Shown: positions 26,521-35,919 of the stretch, in pieces
How the letters are laid out: each line of letters starts with the position of its first letter
Position numbering within the stretch: position 1 is the stretch's first letter
Position numbers and translations under genes: made by a program
Notes under the pieces: generated by a model
Told to the model about the DNA's origin: nothing
What the model saw: only the letters and a program-made list of their open reading frames with translations
Databases searched by the model: none
DNA from: Leadbetterella lacunae
GTDB taxonomy: Bacteria; Bacteroidota; Bacteroidia; Cytophagales; Spirosomataceae
Assembly: GCF_042649125.1 (NCBI RefSeq)
Contig: NZ_JBHRYQ010000001.1
Coordinates: 3,906,001-3,970,000 of the forward strand
Length of the DNA: 64,000 bases
Direction: 5' to 3'

Positions 26521-26608
26521 GTCGCAGTAAGGATGGAAGCGGTTACCCCACAGCGAGGCACGAGCGAGGAGTATGAGCGGACAGCCTGACCCTTTAGGGG
26601 ACTGCCCA
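26521..26608. ncRNA. candidate structured RNA / recurrent Bacteroidota intergenic element
   Basis: Between the converging plsY and recO genes lies a sharply bounded G+C-rich block of about 88 bases in very A+T-rich surroundings. A closing stem GCAGT (26524-26528) / ACTGC (26601-26605) encloses GGATGGAAGCGGTTACCCC, a purine-rich middle and GCGGACAGCCTGACCC with a small hairpin CCCTTTAGGG (26590-26599). A separate A+T stem TTCAATT/AATTGAA (26494-26517) precedes it. I recall similar cores (GGATGG-AGCG ... GCGGACAGCC) in many intergenic regions of Flavobacteriia and Cytophagia, which would make it a known-type repeat or RNA motif; this is from memory. The transcribed strand cannot be fixed. Confidence 0.5.
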
Positions 26609-26617
26609 AATAGAGCA

Positions 26618-27310
26618 TTAAGAATCAAGTACGGTTTTTAGCACCGAAACAGACTTTATTTCGCCAAAGCCTTCGATGTGTATTTGATAAAATCCGATTA
26701 GAATATCCAAAACTTGTGACCGATGTTCTCTTTTTAGGGGTAAAAAATCTTCATAGTTGGACTTTAATAGTAAGTTTATTGAGCTTTCGTGGACTTTGTC
26801 AATCGGTATTTGCAATGCAAATTCATAAAGCTGGTTTTTTATTTCGGTTGCCGATTCGGCCCCAAAACCTATATAAAACGCAAAGTGAAGCAAGAAAACA
26901 AGGTGGAAGTTTTCAAACTGTGTTTCTTTTTTGTCGAGGCTATCTATGGATGTAATCAAGAAATTATACATTTCGATGTTTTCTGCATGCTCTTTCAGCG
27001 ACTTGCTTAATATCTCGTTTATAAAAAGTGCTATGCTCGATTTTTTGATGTTGTAAGGAATACTCAGTAGAGGATTAGGGCATTTTATTTCTGAAAGTCG
27101 ATTGATGTCTTTTTTTGGGTCGTGGTAAACCACCAAATCAAGGATGGTTAAGGGTTGAAATAGGGCTATTTTGTTTTTTCCTTTCGAGCTCCTAACGCCG
27201 TTTTCGATGTAGGTTTGTATGCCAAATTTCTCAGTGTAAACTTTGACAATTATGGAGGTTTCTCTGTATAAAATGTAGCTGATTACGATGCCGGAGGTTT
27301 TATGAAGCAT
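26618..27310 (-). CDS. recO: DNA repair protein RecO
   Basis: RecO binds single-stranded DNA and, with RecR, loads RecA at gaps. The 230 residues begin with the OB-fold (KTSGIVISYILYRETSIIVK, then VYTEKFG and NGVRSSKGK), followed by a helical domain. The cysteine zinc motif of many RecO proteins is absent, which is frequent in this phylum. The gene starts inside the end of the subunit III-like gene (11-base overlap), so the two are probably co-transcribed. Confidence 0.88.
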   Translation of the reverse strand: MLHKTSGIVISYILYRETSIIVKVYTEKFGIQTYIENGVRSSKGKNKIALFQPLTILDLVVYHDPKKDINRLSEIKCPNPLLSIPYNIKKSSIALFINEILSKSLKEHAENIEMYNFLITSIDSLDKKETQFENFHLVFLLHFAFYIGFGAESATEIKNQLYEFALQIPIDKVHESSINLLLKSNYEDFLPLKREHRSQVLDILIGFYQIHIEGFGEIKSVSVLKTVLDS

Positions 27311-27884
27311 GATAAAGCATGAATAAAAAGATAATGAGCCACATGATATCTAAGAAATGCCAATAGATGCTGACTAGTTTAAGGCGAAGTTGATTTGGTG
27401 GGTTTACGTTATATACAAACGAATCCACATAGCTCGCGTGTTTGAATGCTTTAAAAACGGTCATAGCAAGGGCTACGAGGCCACCCAAAGTGTGAACAAT
27501 ATGCAAAGCTGAGAGTATAAACAAAAACGAAGCACCGGTGTGGTTTTGTATGGTGATGTTTTTCTGATAAAGTTGCTGCCAACCGATGATTTGGAAGGTG
27601 ATAAACAAGATTCCGAGAATAAACGAAATGACTAATGCAAGTCTGTAAAGTGAGAATTTTTCGGCTTTAACGTAGCTTTTGGATAAGAAAAGCCCCAAAC
27701 TACTTAATAATATAGTGGCCGTACTCAACCAAAATATTTTGGGAGTAGCTACGGGGATGTCTTGATTGCTGTATTCTTTTTTGAGAAATATTAAAAAAAT
27801 AAACAAAAACAAGATGCTACTACCTATAATTCCTAGGTAAAGCATGTAGGTGAATGGTTCTCTTCTTTTGGTGAGGCTGTTCAT
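27300..27884 (-). CDS. heme-copper oxidase subunit III-like protein (third copy)
   Basis: This 194-residue protein has five hydrophobic helices and the same pattern as the gene at 3303: FILSALHIVHTLGG and VSIYWHFLDIMWLIIFLFML. It is a paralogue placed far from the oxidase cluster and overlapping recO by 11 bases. A role as an alternative oxidase subunit III is possible, but no other oxidase gene is near, so its partner is unknown. Confidence 0.85.
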   Translation of the reverse strand: MNSLTKRREPFTYMLYLGIIGSSILFLFIFLIFLKKEYSNQDIPVATPKIFWLSTATILLSSLGLFLSKSYVKAEKFSLYRLALVISFILGILFITFQIIGWQQLYQKNITIQNHTGASFLFILSALHIVHTLGGLVALAMTVFKAFKHASYVDSFVYNVNPPNQLRLKLVSIYWHFLDIMWLIIFLFMLYHAS

Positions 27885-28100
27885 TATTAATTTTTACTAT
27901 AATATTTTAAACACCAATTTTCTTTAAATTGATTTAAGTTTAATATTTTTGTTATAGTTTTTTGAATATCAGTGGTATACATTTTTTAATACAAATGGCT
28001 TTCAAGGCCATTTTTGTAATGTAAACTTTCTACGATATTAATCTGTAATCAAAGATAATATTCGAAAGCGAAATAACCCATATTAAAAGTTACGAAGTTA

Positions 28101-30203
28101 TTGAGAGAATTATTTAATAAAATAAAAAATGGCGTTTTGGTTTTTGCCTTGATGCTGAGCTTTGGTGTTGTGGCAAATGCACAGAACCTGTGTGACGATA
28201 CACGCTACGCAAAAGCAGATTTTAATATTTCGGCCACTACCATTTGTACGCCAGATGTAGTTACACTGTCTAACTTGACTGCCGGTACGGGCTACAGTTT
28301 TGTGTATGACTACAAAGGAGAGCCTTGGGATTATGTTTATAAAAAAGGCACGGCCAGTTTACAGAATCAGTATACGACCATTGATAGACCAGCAGAACTC
28401 ACAATACTATTTATGGGGGTTAATGCCAATAAAGAAAAAATGGTGGGCTGCAGAAATATTATCGTTAAACCAAGCACAAAACCTGTTTTTTCGTATCAAG
28501 TTTGCAGTAATAATGCTGTAGAATTGGTTATTCCACAGCATAAACTCAATGACTACGACACCTATTCGATTGATTTTGGACCAGGGATTGCAGTAAAAAA
28601 TATTACAAAGGCAGATTTGCCTTATACCGAGAAAGCCACGTATACATTGCCGAGGACTTTGAAAATAAATGGCGGATATAATAATTTCAGTAAAAACTGT
28701 CCGAACGCTGATGCCGGAACCCAGGTAAAGCCAGTTGTGTATTCGCTCACTGGACCGGGGAGTTATCAAGAGTTTAATGCAAACATGACCAAGTTGGAAA
28801 TGACGAGTCCTAACCGAGTGAAACTTACTTTCGATGGGCCTTATGTAACTAATCCAACGTACGAGTTTAAGTTGTTTCAGTATATAAAAGGCAATCCGGC
28901 AAACACGGCTACTTCTCTAATTAATAACCTCATACCAGGAACTTATGAGATAAAAAACCTGGATTCCACCAAGGCCTATTGTTTTTATGCTTCGAGAAAA
29001 GATGCTTGTTCAATTGGTAATGAAAGAACTGCGGAGCTATGTACACACCCGCTACAGCCGGCTATATTCTCTCCCATTAAAAATAATCTTTTTTGGACCA
29101 AGTATCCGCAACTACTGTTTGGTTCTCCTAGCTTTTTCTTTTTTGGTGCTGAGTACAATAACTCCCAGGAGATAATTAGAACTGAAAATGGGCTAGAAAC
29201 AGCTATATCAATTCAAAAAGATAGAATTTCCTATACAGATAACTCCATCAACTGCACCAAAAGATATTGCTATCGGATAAAACAAACTACATGGGGCAAG
29301 TACGATTACATGCAGTTTAGAGGAGAGAGTTATTCGAATGAGCGATGTGTGGATAGGAGTGAGGTTCACCCGCCACAAATAGAGGACGCCTATGTGAGTT
29401 CTGATGCGGATAAAAATGTGGTTACCTTTACCAATAACGTGACGTGGTATTTGCCATTTAAACGTAATTTTTTATACAAAGAAGTAAATAATAAAACCGT
29501 AGTGGTTGATAGCGTAGATGCCACTGTCTTTAGTATTTCGGATAATAATTACTTGGGAAACGCAGTTAAGGCTTTAGAAAAACCAGAAAAATATTGGGTT
29601 ACATTTAAAGATATTTGCAACTCTGAATCCGAGTTGTCGCCCATGGTCGAATCTGTTTTTTTAAAAGCCGAAGCAGGCGAAAGAGTTACCTGGAGTAGTG
29701 GAAATCCGTATTCGATGAGTACCCCAAGTACCTATGAGCTGATTCCTTTAGATGAAACCACAAAGGTGGCCCAGGCAGCAGTTTTAATGTCCGCAGGACA
29801 ATTCACTTTTGGACCAGACTTAGATAGGTTTGAGGAGAATGCTTTTTTCAAAATAAAGGTAACACCTGCAGACGGAAGCGGTAAGGTGTCGTATTCTAAT
29901 GTGTTGTCATTTCCAATAGTATCTCAAATCGTATTGCCCAATGTTTTTACACCTAATGGCGACGGGTACAATGATTTGTTGGTATTTAAAGGTAAAACCA
30001 AGAAGTTTACAAGTTTTGAATTTGAATTATATGACCGTTTCGGGGCACTTATTTATCAAAATAAAGACAAAAATGCAAGTTGGGACGGGAAGGTAAACGG
30101 GAGGCCTTTAGCTGCTGGTGTATACTTTTATAAATTTAAAGCCGATGTAGCAGGGGCAAGCTCTATTTATACCACTTCTGGAAGTCTCGAGATAATGAGA
30201 TGA
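28101..30203 (+). CDS. T9SS cargo protein with gliding-type C-terminal domain (paralogue 1)
   Basis: This 700-residue secreted protein has a signal peptide (residues 1-27, ending GVVANA), a mostly beta-strand body with fibronectin III- or PKD-like segments, several cysteines, and a type B sorting domain: LPNVFTPNGDGYNDLLVFKG, ELYDRFGALIY and SWDGKVNGRPL. It shares its plan with the next gene (CDD/CTPP start, VKPSTKPVFSYQVCSNN against VRPNLQPEFSYSTCNNN), so the pair arose by duplication. The start is TTG at 28101, as the next ATG would cut into the signal peptide. The function on the cell surface is not known. Confidence 0.85.
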   Translation: MRELFNKIKNGVLVFALMLSFGVVANAQNLCDDTRYAKADFNISATTICTPDVVTLSNLTAGTGYSFVYDYKGEPWDYVYKKGTASLQNQYTTIDRPAELTILFMGVNANKEKMVGCRNIIVKPSTKPVFSYQVCSNNAVELVIPQHKLNDYDTYSIDFGPGIAVKNITKADLPYTEKATYTLPRTLKINGGYNNFSKNCPNADAGTQVKPVVYSLTGPGSYQEFNANMTKLEMTSPNRVKLTFDGPYVTNPTYEFKLFQYIKGNPANTATSLINNLIPGTYEIKNLDSTKAYCFYASRKDACSIGNERTAELCTHPLQPAIFSPIKNNLFWTKYPQLLFGSPSFFFFGAEYNNSQEIIRTENGLETAISIQKDRISYTDNSINCTKRYCYRIKQTTWGKYDYMQFRGESYSNERCVDRSEVHPPQIEDAYVSSDADKNVVTFTNNVTWYLPFKRNFLYKEVNNKTVVVDSVDATVFSISDNNYLGNAVKALEKPEKYWVTFKDICNSESELSPMVESVFLKAEAGERVTWSSGNPYSMSTPSTYELIPLDETTKVAQAAVLMSAGQFTFGPDLDRFEENAFFKIKVTPADGSGKVSYSNVLSFPIVSQIVLPNVFTPNGDGYNDLLVFKGKTKKFTSFEFELYDRFGALIYQNKDKNASWDGKVNGRPLAAGVYFYKFKADVAGASSIYTTSGSLEIMR

Positions 30204-30222
30204 TAAAATATTGCCGCTGAAT

Positions 30223-30262
30223 AAAATTTAGGGATAGGGTATTCCTAAATTTTGTATTTTTA
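30223..30262 (+). terminator. intrinsic terminator between the paralogous cargo genes
   Basis: AAAATTTAGG (30223-30232) and CCTAAATTTT (30244-30253) form a perfect 10-bp stem with an 11-base loop, followed by GTATTTTT. The tail is not a pure T run, so termination may be partial. Confidence 0.65.
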
Positions 30263-30290
30263 CTCGTAACTATCCTCAAGAAATTCATAA

Positions 30291-32309
30291 ATGTATCGGA
30301 TTGGACATATCGTTTGTTTTTTGCTTTGGGCACTTACAGCACAAGGCCAAGCGAACCTATGTACGCCACCCGCAAATTCTGGAGTAGGTGGTTTTGATAT
30401 AGTTGGAGGGATTAATGAAGGATGCTCGCCATTAAGAGTAGAAGTAATAAACACCTCAGGCAGCACAAACGTATATTATGACTTCGACTACAGAGGACAG
30501 GACCTAAGTACCCTCAAATATGATACTTTGTCTAAATTCCCGCTTTTTGCTAATACAGTTGCACGGAATTACGAAATATTACAATACGGCAAAGATGCGA
30601 GTGGTAAGGCCATTTATGCGTGTAAGACTGTTTCGGTTAGGCCTAATCTGCAGCCTGAGTTTAGTTATAGTACGTGCAATAATAATTTACTCAATTTAAT
30701 TATTCCAGCCACTTCTGCTAATAATTTTGATTATTACACGATAGATTGGGGAGATACAAGCCCAATTCAGAACGTTTCCGCCTTGCCTTTTTCATTTAGT
30801 AAAAGCTATTCTACAAGTGATTTAACTAGAAATATAAAAGTCCAAGGACATAATACTGTGCCGAATGGGTGTGCTCCTCCACCTTTTAAAACTATTGCTA
30901 TGGATGGTGGTGGTGATGTACCCAAAATCACTAGTTTAGAAACACTTCCTGGTGGCAAAAATGTAAAATTGACATTTACGGGACAATTTGATCAACATGA
31001 TATTTACCAAAGAGAGGTTGATAAATCTTATACGTATCCTAATAGTATTTTAAAGTCAAATCCGGGTTCTATAACATTGCCAATAATTGGGAATAAGGCA
31101 AATTGCTTCATGGTGTATCGAAATCCTGGATGTATTCAGTTAAGTGGGGAGGCGTGCACAATATCTTTAGATTCTATTGTTCCGAATGGACCATTCGAAA
31201 ATATTGTCAATTGGGAGAGTTTTGTAATTGGCGGCCCTCAGTTAATTTTGCAAACCTCGCAGGTAAATTCTGTTAATTATAAACTTAACATTCAAGAGAT
31301 TGAACCAAACACTATTTTCAATAGGCTAAAGTCTCTTGCTGTGTCTCCATCTCCAGATGTGATTACTAAGTGTAATATTAAATATTGCTATCAGGTGGAA
31401 GCTCTGTTTTCAGGAACCTGGGGGCAGTCGCCTTGGGTTCCTTATACATCTAAAGTACTTTCAGAAGTTAAGTGTATTGATAGAAAGGCACTAAAACCTC
31501 CAAGTATTGAGAAAACGTGGGTTACCGTGGAAGATGAGACTTTAATAAAGTTTTTGTATACCAACCCAGTTAGCTGGCCAGTACCTATTGATTCCGTTTA
31601 TTTATATGAAGAGAAAAATTCAAACACGGCTTTGTTCTCTAAAGCTGTAAATATCCCTGCCAGTCCGTTTTTTGAAATAAACAAAAACACCATTGATGAT
31701 TCCTATTGTTTCAAAATGACTTTTAAAGATAAATGTGAAAGTGTTTCTCAATTTTCTGATTTGGTATGTACGGTAAACTTAAAAGAGAATAACGCTTTAT
31801 TGAACTGGAGTGAAGAATTGCCATTTTCAAGTGAAAATATTCAATCCTATAAGATTTTAGAAACAAATGAAAATACGGGAATTGAGTCTGAAATTAGTAA
31901 TTTCAATTCATCAGTATTAAGCGAGTTAGTTGATTTGTCAGGGTTTGACAAAGAAGCAAAATATCGTATTAAAACAATAGGTGACAATGGGGGTGAAAGT
32001 TTTTCAAATTCTGTCGAAATTCCTATTGATGTTTTATTGTTTCTACCCAATGTCTTCACGCCTAATGGGGATGGTAATAATGATCTATTACAAATAAAAG
32101 GTAGATTCGGTAGGGTGAAAAGCCTTAATTTTCAAGTTCTTAATAGGTGGGGGGAGGTTGTTTATCGCTCAACAAAATTTACAGATAGTTGGGATGGAAT
32201 TATTAATGGAAAACAAGCATCGATAGGGACCTATTTTTACAAGGCTAAAATACTATTAACAGATGGTGAAGAGTTGATAAAAAGTGGTAGTTTTGAATTA
32301 ATTAGGTAG
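30291..32309 (+). CDS. T9SS cargo protein with gliding-type C-terminal domain (paralogue 2)
   Basis: This 672-residue secreted protein has a signal peptide (MYRIGHIVCFLLWALTAQGQ), a PKD-like segment (YYTIDWGDTSP), further beta-sandwich segments, paired cysteines, and the type B sorting domain LPNVFTPNGDGNNDLLQIKG, LNRWGEVVY and SWDGIINGKQ. It resembles the preceding gene over its length. Its stop is 37 bases before the Wzi-like gene, so both cargo proteins may be expressed with the capsule-attachment protein. The base composition drops in G+C towards its 3' end. Confidence 0.87.
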   Translation: MYRIGHIVCFLLWALTAQGQANLCTPPANSGVGGFDIVGGINEGCSPLRVEVINTSGSTNVYYDFDYRGQDLSTLKYDTLSKFPLFANTVARNYEILQYGKDASGKAIYACKTVSVRPNLQPEFSYSTCNNNLLNLIIPATSANNFDYYTIDWGDTSPIQNVSALPFSFSKSYSTSDLTRNIKVQGHNTVPNGCAPPPFKTIAMDGGGDVPKITSLETLPGGKNVKLTFTGQFDQHDIYQREVDKSYTYPNSILKSNPGSITLPIIGNKANCFMVYRNPGCIQLSGEACTISLDSIVPNGPFENIVNWESFVIGGPQLILQTSQVNSVNYKLNIQEIEPNTIFNRLKSLAVSPSPDVITKCNIKYCYQVEALFSGTWGQSPWVPYTSKVLSEVKCIDRKALKPPSIEKTWVTVEDETLIKFLYTNPVSWPVPIDSVYLYEEKNSNTALFSKAVNIPASPFFEINKNTIDDSYCFKMTFKDKCESVSQFSDLVCTVNLKENNALLNWSEELPFSSENIQSYKILETNENTGIESEISNFNSSVLSELVDLSGFDKEAKYRIKTIGDNGGESFSNSVEIPIDVLLFLPNVFTPNGDGNNDLLQIKGRFGRVKSLNFQVLNRWGEVVYRSTKFTDSWDGIINGKQASIGTYFYKAKILLTDGEELIKSGSFELIR

Positions 32310-32346
32310 CTTTACACACATATTTACACATGAATCTTTATTTAGT

Positions 32347-33828
32347 TTGAAGAAATTTATATTTTTCCTTTCTTTATTAATGTTTAGTTATACCACTTTT
32401 TCTCAAAAGTGGTACAAGAAAGCTAGGGCTTATACTGGCGTTGGCCTTGTAGTTGGGTCCGATTCCTTGGCTCCTTTTTTAATTAGAAGTAATCAATACG
32501 GTACACTTTTAAACACATCTAATTCGCTCTATTTTAATAGTGGCATAAAGAAACAATATGATAGTTTATATACCTTAAACAAAAAACTAAAAAAGTTTGA
32601 TTATGGGTATGGAATAGAAGGTCATGTAAATATTGGTCGAACACAAGACTTTAGATTACCCGAAGCATATGCAAAAATCAGGTATGGCATTTTTGAGCTA
32701 TATGGAGGCAGACGCAGAGAAATTCAAGGTTTGGTAGATACCCTAGGAACAATGGGCAGTTATATATGGTCGGGAAATGCTCTTCCTTTGCCTAAATTAG
32801 AAGTAAGTATAGCCAACTATACCCCAATCATTGGTAGGGGCTTAATATCAATAAAAGGGAACTTTGCTCATGGTTGGTTTGGAGATGCCGATTCCGTTAA
32901 AAACTATTGGTTACATCAAAAGAGTTTCTATGCCAGAGTAGGAAGGCCAAGTTGGAAAGTGAAATTCTATGGAGGCTTTAACCATCAAGTTCAATGGGGT
33001 GGGAGACCCGCAAAACCATTTTATGATCCTATATCTAATCAAACTATATCAAAGTTTGGGTCAGACTTTGCCACCTTCGTAAAGGTGGCTACAGGCGTAA
33101 GCTTGGCTAGTGGTGCGAATGATTGGACCAACCAAACAGGAGTTGCTGCAAATGAGGCTGGTAATCGATCGGGAAATCATTTGGGAACTGTAGATGTGGG
33201 GATGGAGATTTATTTAGCCAAAGCAAAGATATTTATATATCGTCAGAGTATTTATGAAGATGGGTCTTTGTATTATTTGACAAATATTAGCGATGGCTTA
33301 AATGGAGTTTCAATTAAATTGAATGATTCTAAAATTTTTAAAAAAATATGTGTCGAATATCTAAATACTACGTCACAAGGTGGAAATTTATTTAGTGATG
33401 TGGTTTCTGAATTAAGGGGGGTAGATAATTATTTTAATAATAGTTTATATAAAGATGCTTGGACATATAAAGGTATGGTGCTAGGAAGTCCATTTATGCA
33501 AACCAAAAATAATTACTATAAAAGAATTGGTTTAAACTATGTTGATTTATCGAAAAATATGTTTTTTAATAATAGAGTTCGGGTTTTTAAAATTGGTTTT
33601 GACTATCAGCTGAGTAATAGTATATTTATCTCAAAAATTTATTTTACTGAGAATAATGGTAGCTTTTTGACCCCTTTAAGATTTTTAAATAATCAAGTTT
33701 CTTTTTCTCAAAGAATTCAATTTGATTTGTTTAAGAACATAGTCTCAATAAATATTGCATCAGACCTGAATAATAATCTTTTTAAAAATAATATAGGGGC
33801 AAATTTAAGTGTTAAAAAAGTATTTTAG
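32347..33828 (+). CDS. Wzi-like capsule assembly outer membrane protein
   Basis: This 493-residue protein has a signal peptide (MKKFIFFLSLLMFSYTTFSQ) and an outer-membrane barrel pattern. The conserved capsule assembly Wzi features are LAPFLIRSNQYGTL near the N-terminus, then FELYGGRRRE and SFYARVGRPSWKVKFYGGFN. Wzi proteins bind capsule polymer at the cell surface. The start is TTG at 32347. It opens the capsule locus, followed by the initiating transferase on the same strand. The last third is markedly A+T-rich and asparagine-rich. Confidence 0.85.
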   Translation: MKKFIFFLSLLMFSYTTFSQKWYKKARAYTGVGLVVGSDSLAPFLIRSNQYGTLLNTSNSLYFNSGIKKQYDSLYTLNKKLKKFDYGYGIEGHVNIGRTQDFRLPEAYAKIRYGIFELYGGRRREIQGLVDTLGTMGSYIWSGNALPLPKLEVSIANYTPIIGRGLISIKGNFAHGWFGDADSVKNYWLHQKSFYARVGRPSWKVKFYGGFNHQVQWGGRPAKPFYDPISNQTISKFGSDFATFVKVATGVSLASGANDWTNQTGVAANEAGNRSGNHLGTVDVGMEIYLAKAKIFIYRQSIYEDGSLYYLTNISDGLNGVSIKLNDSKIFKKICVEYLNTTSQGGNLFSDVVSELRGVDNYFNNSLYKDAWTYKGMVLGSPFMQTKNNYYKRIGLNYVDLSKNMFFNNRVRVFKIGFDYQLSNSIFISKIYFTENNGSFLTPLRFLNNQVSFSQRIQFDLFKNIVSINIASDLNNNLFKNNIGANLSVKKVF

Positions 33829-33902
33829 ATTAACCGTATAATAATATTAAATGGGATATATAAAATTTAAAATTTAAATTTACACTTTACAAGAGCTTAG
33901 AA

Positions 33903-34904
33903 ATGGTGAAAATACTACAAAAAGAAGATGTTTTTTTTCATTCCTTAAATGGAATTACTAGTAATAGTCAAGTATTAATAATTCTTCACTTTGATTATTT
34001 TATTAATAAAGGTGATTTGAAAATTTTAAAAAATAAGTATGAAAATATTATTCTAATTCCTATCGATGAATCGAAATCAATAACAAAAAATGCTGAGTTT
34101 ATTTTCGAATTAATTGCCAAAGGAAATAAAATCACAATAGTATTCAATAGTTTTTACAAAGAATCATTTGGAGACTATTTTAATTTTGAGTTTAAAAATA
34201 ATAAATTAATCTCATTTATTGAAGTTTCGAAGTTTTGTGAAAGCATGCTGAAAAAGTGTTATGTTTCCGATAATATTAATATTCATAATTCAGATATCGT
34301 TAATCTAAAATATTTTACGATATATCCAAGAATAGTAAAAAAAACAATAGATTGGATTTTCGGAATTGTAATTTATGTTATTTCTCAGCCCCTTTGGTTA
34401 ATTAGTGCGATTAAAATTTATTTTGAATCTCCTGGTCCAATATTTTACATTCAATCCAGGATTGGGATAAATAATACAAACATTAGAGTTTTTAAGTTTA
34501 GGTCAATGAGAATAGATGCCGAACAAAATGGAGCACAGTTTTCAAATAAAAATGATGATAGGATTTTCCCCTTTGGAAAAATAATGAGGGCAACTAGAAT
34601 AGACGAGTTACCGCAATTATTTAATATACTAAAAGGGGAACTCTCTTTGATAGGGCCAAGGCCTGAAAGAAAAGTATTCATAGAAACTTTTGAAGAACAC
34701 ATTCCTCACTACAATGAAAGGCATGCTATAAAGCCAGGAATTAGCGGTTACGCTCAGATAATGTATCCCTATGGAGCAGGATTGAAAGATGCAAGACACA
34801 AATTGATGTATGATCTGTATTATATTAAGAACTGGAATTTAAAATTGGAAGCAAAAATCATTTTTTTAACAATATATACAATTGTAACAAAGAAGGGTAT
34901 TTGA
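33903..34904 (+). CDS. initiating sugar transferase (polyprenyl-phosphate phosphoglycosyltransferase)
   Basis: This enzyme puts the first sugar-1-phosphate on undecaprenyl phosphate at the inner membrane. The 333 residues have a divergent N-terminal half (about 1-140) without the multiple helices of WcaJ, one hydrophobic re-entrant segment (about 148-170), and the conserved catalytic part: GPIFYIQSRIG, FKFRSMR, RATRIDELPQLFNILKGELS and IGPRPER, then GISGYAQI. It is transcribed towards the rest of the polymer genes, with 13 bases between its stop and that of the epimerase gene. Sugar specificity is unknown. Confidence 0.9.
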   Translation: MVKILQKEDVFFHSLNGITSNSQVLIILHFDYFINKGDLKILKNKYENIILIPIDESKSITKNAEFIFELIAKGNKITIVFNSFYKESFGDYFNFEFKNNKLISFIEVSKFCESMLKKCYVSDNINIHNSDIVNLKYFTIYPRIVKKTIDWIFGIVIYVISQPLWLISAIKIYFESPGPIFYIQSRIGINNTNIRVFKFRSMRIDAEQNGAQFSNKNDDRIFPFGKIMRATRIDELPQLFNILKGELSLIGPRPERKVFIETFEEHIPHYNERHAIKPGISGYAQIMYPYGAGLKDARHKLMYDLYYIKNWNLKLEAKIIFLTIYTIVTKKGI

Positions 34905-34917
34905 AACAAAGTAGTCT

Positions 34918-35919
34918 TTAATTTTTACAATAATATTCCCGAAACCATTGGATATAAGATTTAATCCCCTCATGTATTTCTGTTACAGCTAAATAACCAA
35001 AATCGTCCCTAATTGAACTTGTATTAGCATTAGTACTTTTAGATTCCCCTTTATTCATTGAAACAAACTTTAAATTAGCTTTAATTTTTGTTTCATCCTC
35101 AATTGTTTTTATGAAATCAATAATTGAAACAGGATTACCAGAGCCAATATTATAAGTGTCCCTCAATTCAGCATTATTAGAAAAACAAATATTTAATATT
35201 CCAGTAACAATATCGTCTATATATGTAAAGTCTCTTTCTAAGTTACCATTGTTAAGAACTTTGATTACAGAACCATCTAAAATAGATTTAGTAAATATAT
35301 AGGCAGCCATATCAGGCCTACCCCAAGGACCATAAACCGTAAAAAACCTTAAGCCTGTAGATTTAATACCATATAAATTAAAATATGCTTTTGCCATTAA
35401 TTCATTTGTTTTCTTTGAAACGGCATATATATTTAAAAGATTATCAGTATTATCCCCCTCATGTAATCTTCTTTTCTCAATATTACTCCCATAAACACTT
35501 GAGCTGCTAGCATAAATTACATGCTTAATATTATTTTCACGTGCTAATTCAAGAATATTTAAAAATCCACCAATGTTTACTTTTATATACTCGGAAGGGT
35601 TTTCAAAACTATATCTCACACCAGCTTGAGCAGCTAAATGTATGATTTTATCTATTCTTTTTTTAGTAACGAACTTTCTTAACTCCTCTAAATTATTAAT
35701 ATCAATTTTACAAAAATGCAAATTCTCATATAATATAGAAGTTTCTTCTGTTATTCCTATTTGATTAAACCCGAGTTCAGAAAGCCTATCCAATTTAAGA
35801 GTAGTTGAATAATAATTATTAAGGTTATCTAAACAATAAATACTATTTTGTGTATTTCCAAGAGCTTTTGCAAGGTGAAAACCTATAAATCCTGCAGCAC
35901 CCGTAATTAAAATATTCAT
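34918..35919 (-). CDS. NAD-dependent sugar epimerase/dehydratase (UDP-glucuronate 4-epimerase-like)
   Basis: This 333-residue extended short-chain dehydrogenase has the NAD-binding motif GAAGFIGFHLA at the N-terminus, LDNLNNYYSTTLKLDRL as in UDP-glucuronate 4-epimerases, and catalytic Tyr and Lys in YAVSKK, preceded by SSSSVYG. FFTVYGPWGRPDMA also matches that subgroup. It would make UDP-galacturonate-type sugars for the capsule. It is the last gene of the leftward operon and overlaps the preceding glycosyltransferase by one base. Confidence 0.9.
   Translation of the reverse strand: MNILITGAAGFIGFHLAKALGNTQNSIYCLDNLNNYYSTTLKLDRLSELGFNQIGITEETSILYENLHFCKIDINNLEELRKFVTKKRIDKIIHLAAQAGVRYSFENPSEYIKVNIGGFLNILELARENNIKHVIYASSSSVYGSNIEKRRLHEGDNTDNLLNIYAVSKKTNELMAKAYFNLYGIKSTGLRFFTVYGPWGRPDMAAYIFTKSILDGSVIKVLNNGNLERDFTYIDDIVTGILNICFSNNAELRDTYNIGSGNPVSIIDFIKTIEDETKIKANLKFVSMNKGESKSTNANTSSIRDDFGYLAVTEIHEGIKSYIQWFREYYCKN

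Noticed and set aside
26406..26618. A 70-codon minus-strand frame across the plsY-recO gap
   Set aside because: It runs through the structured G+C-rich block; the apparent peptide has no recognisable features and such frames are expected by chance there.
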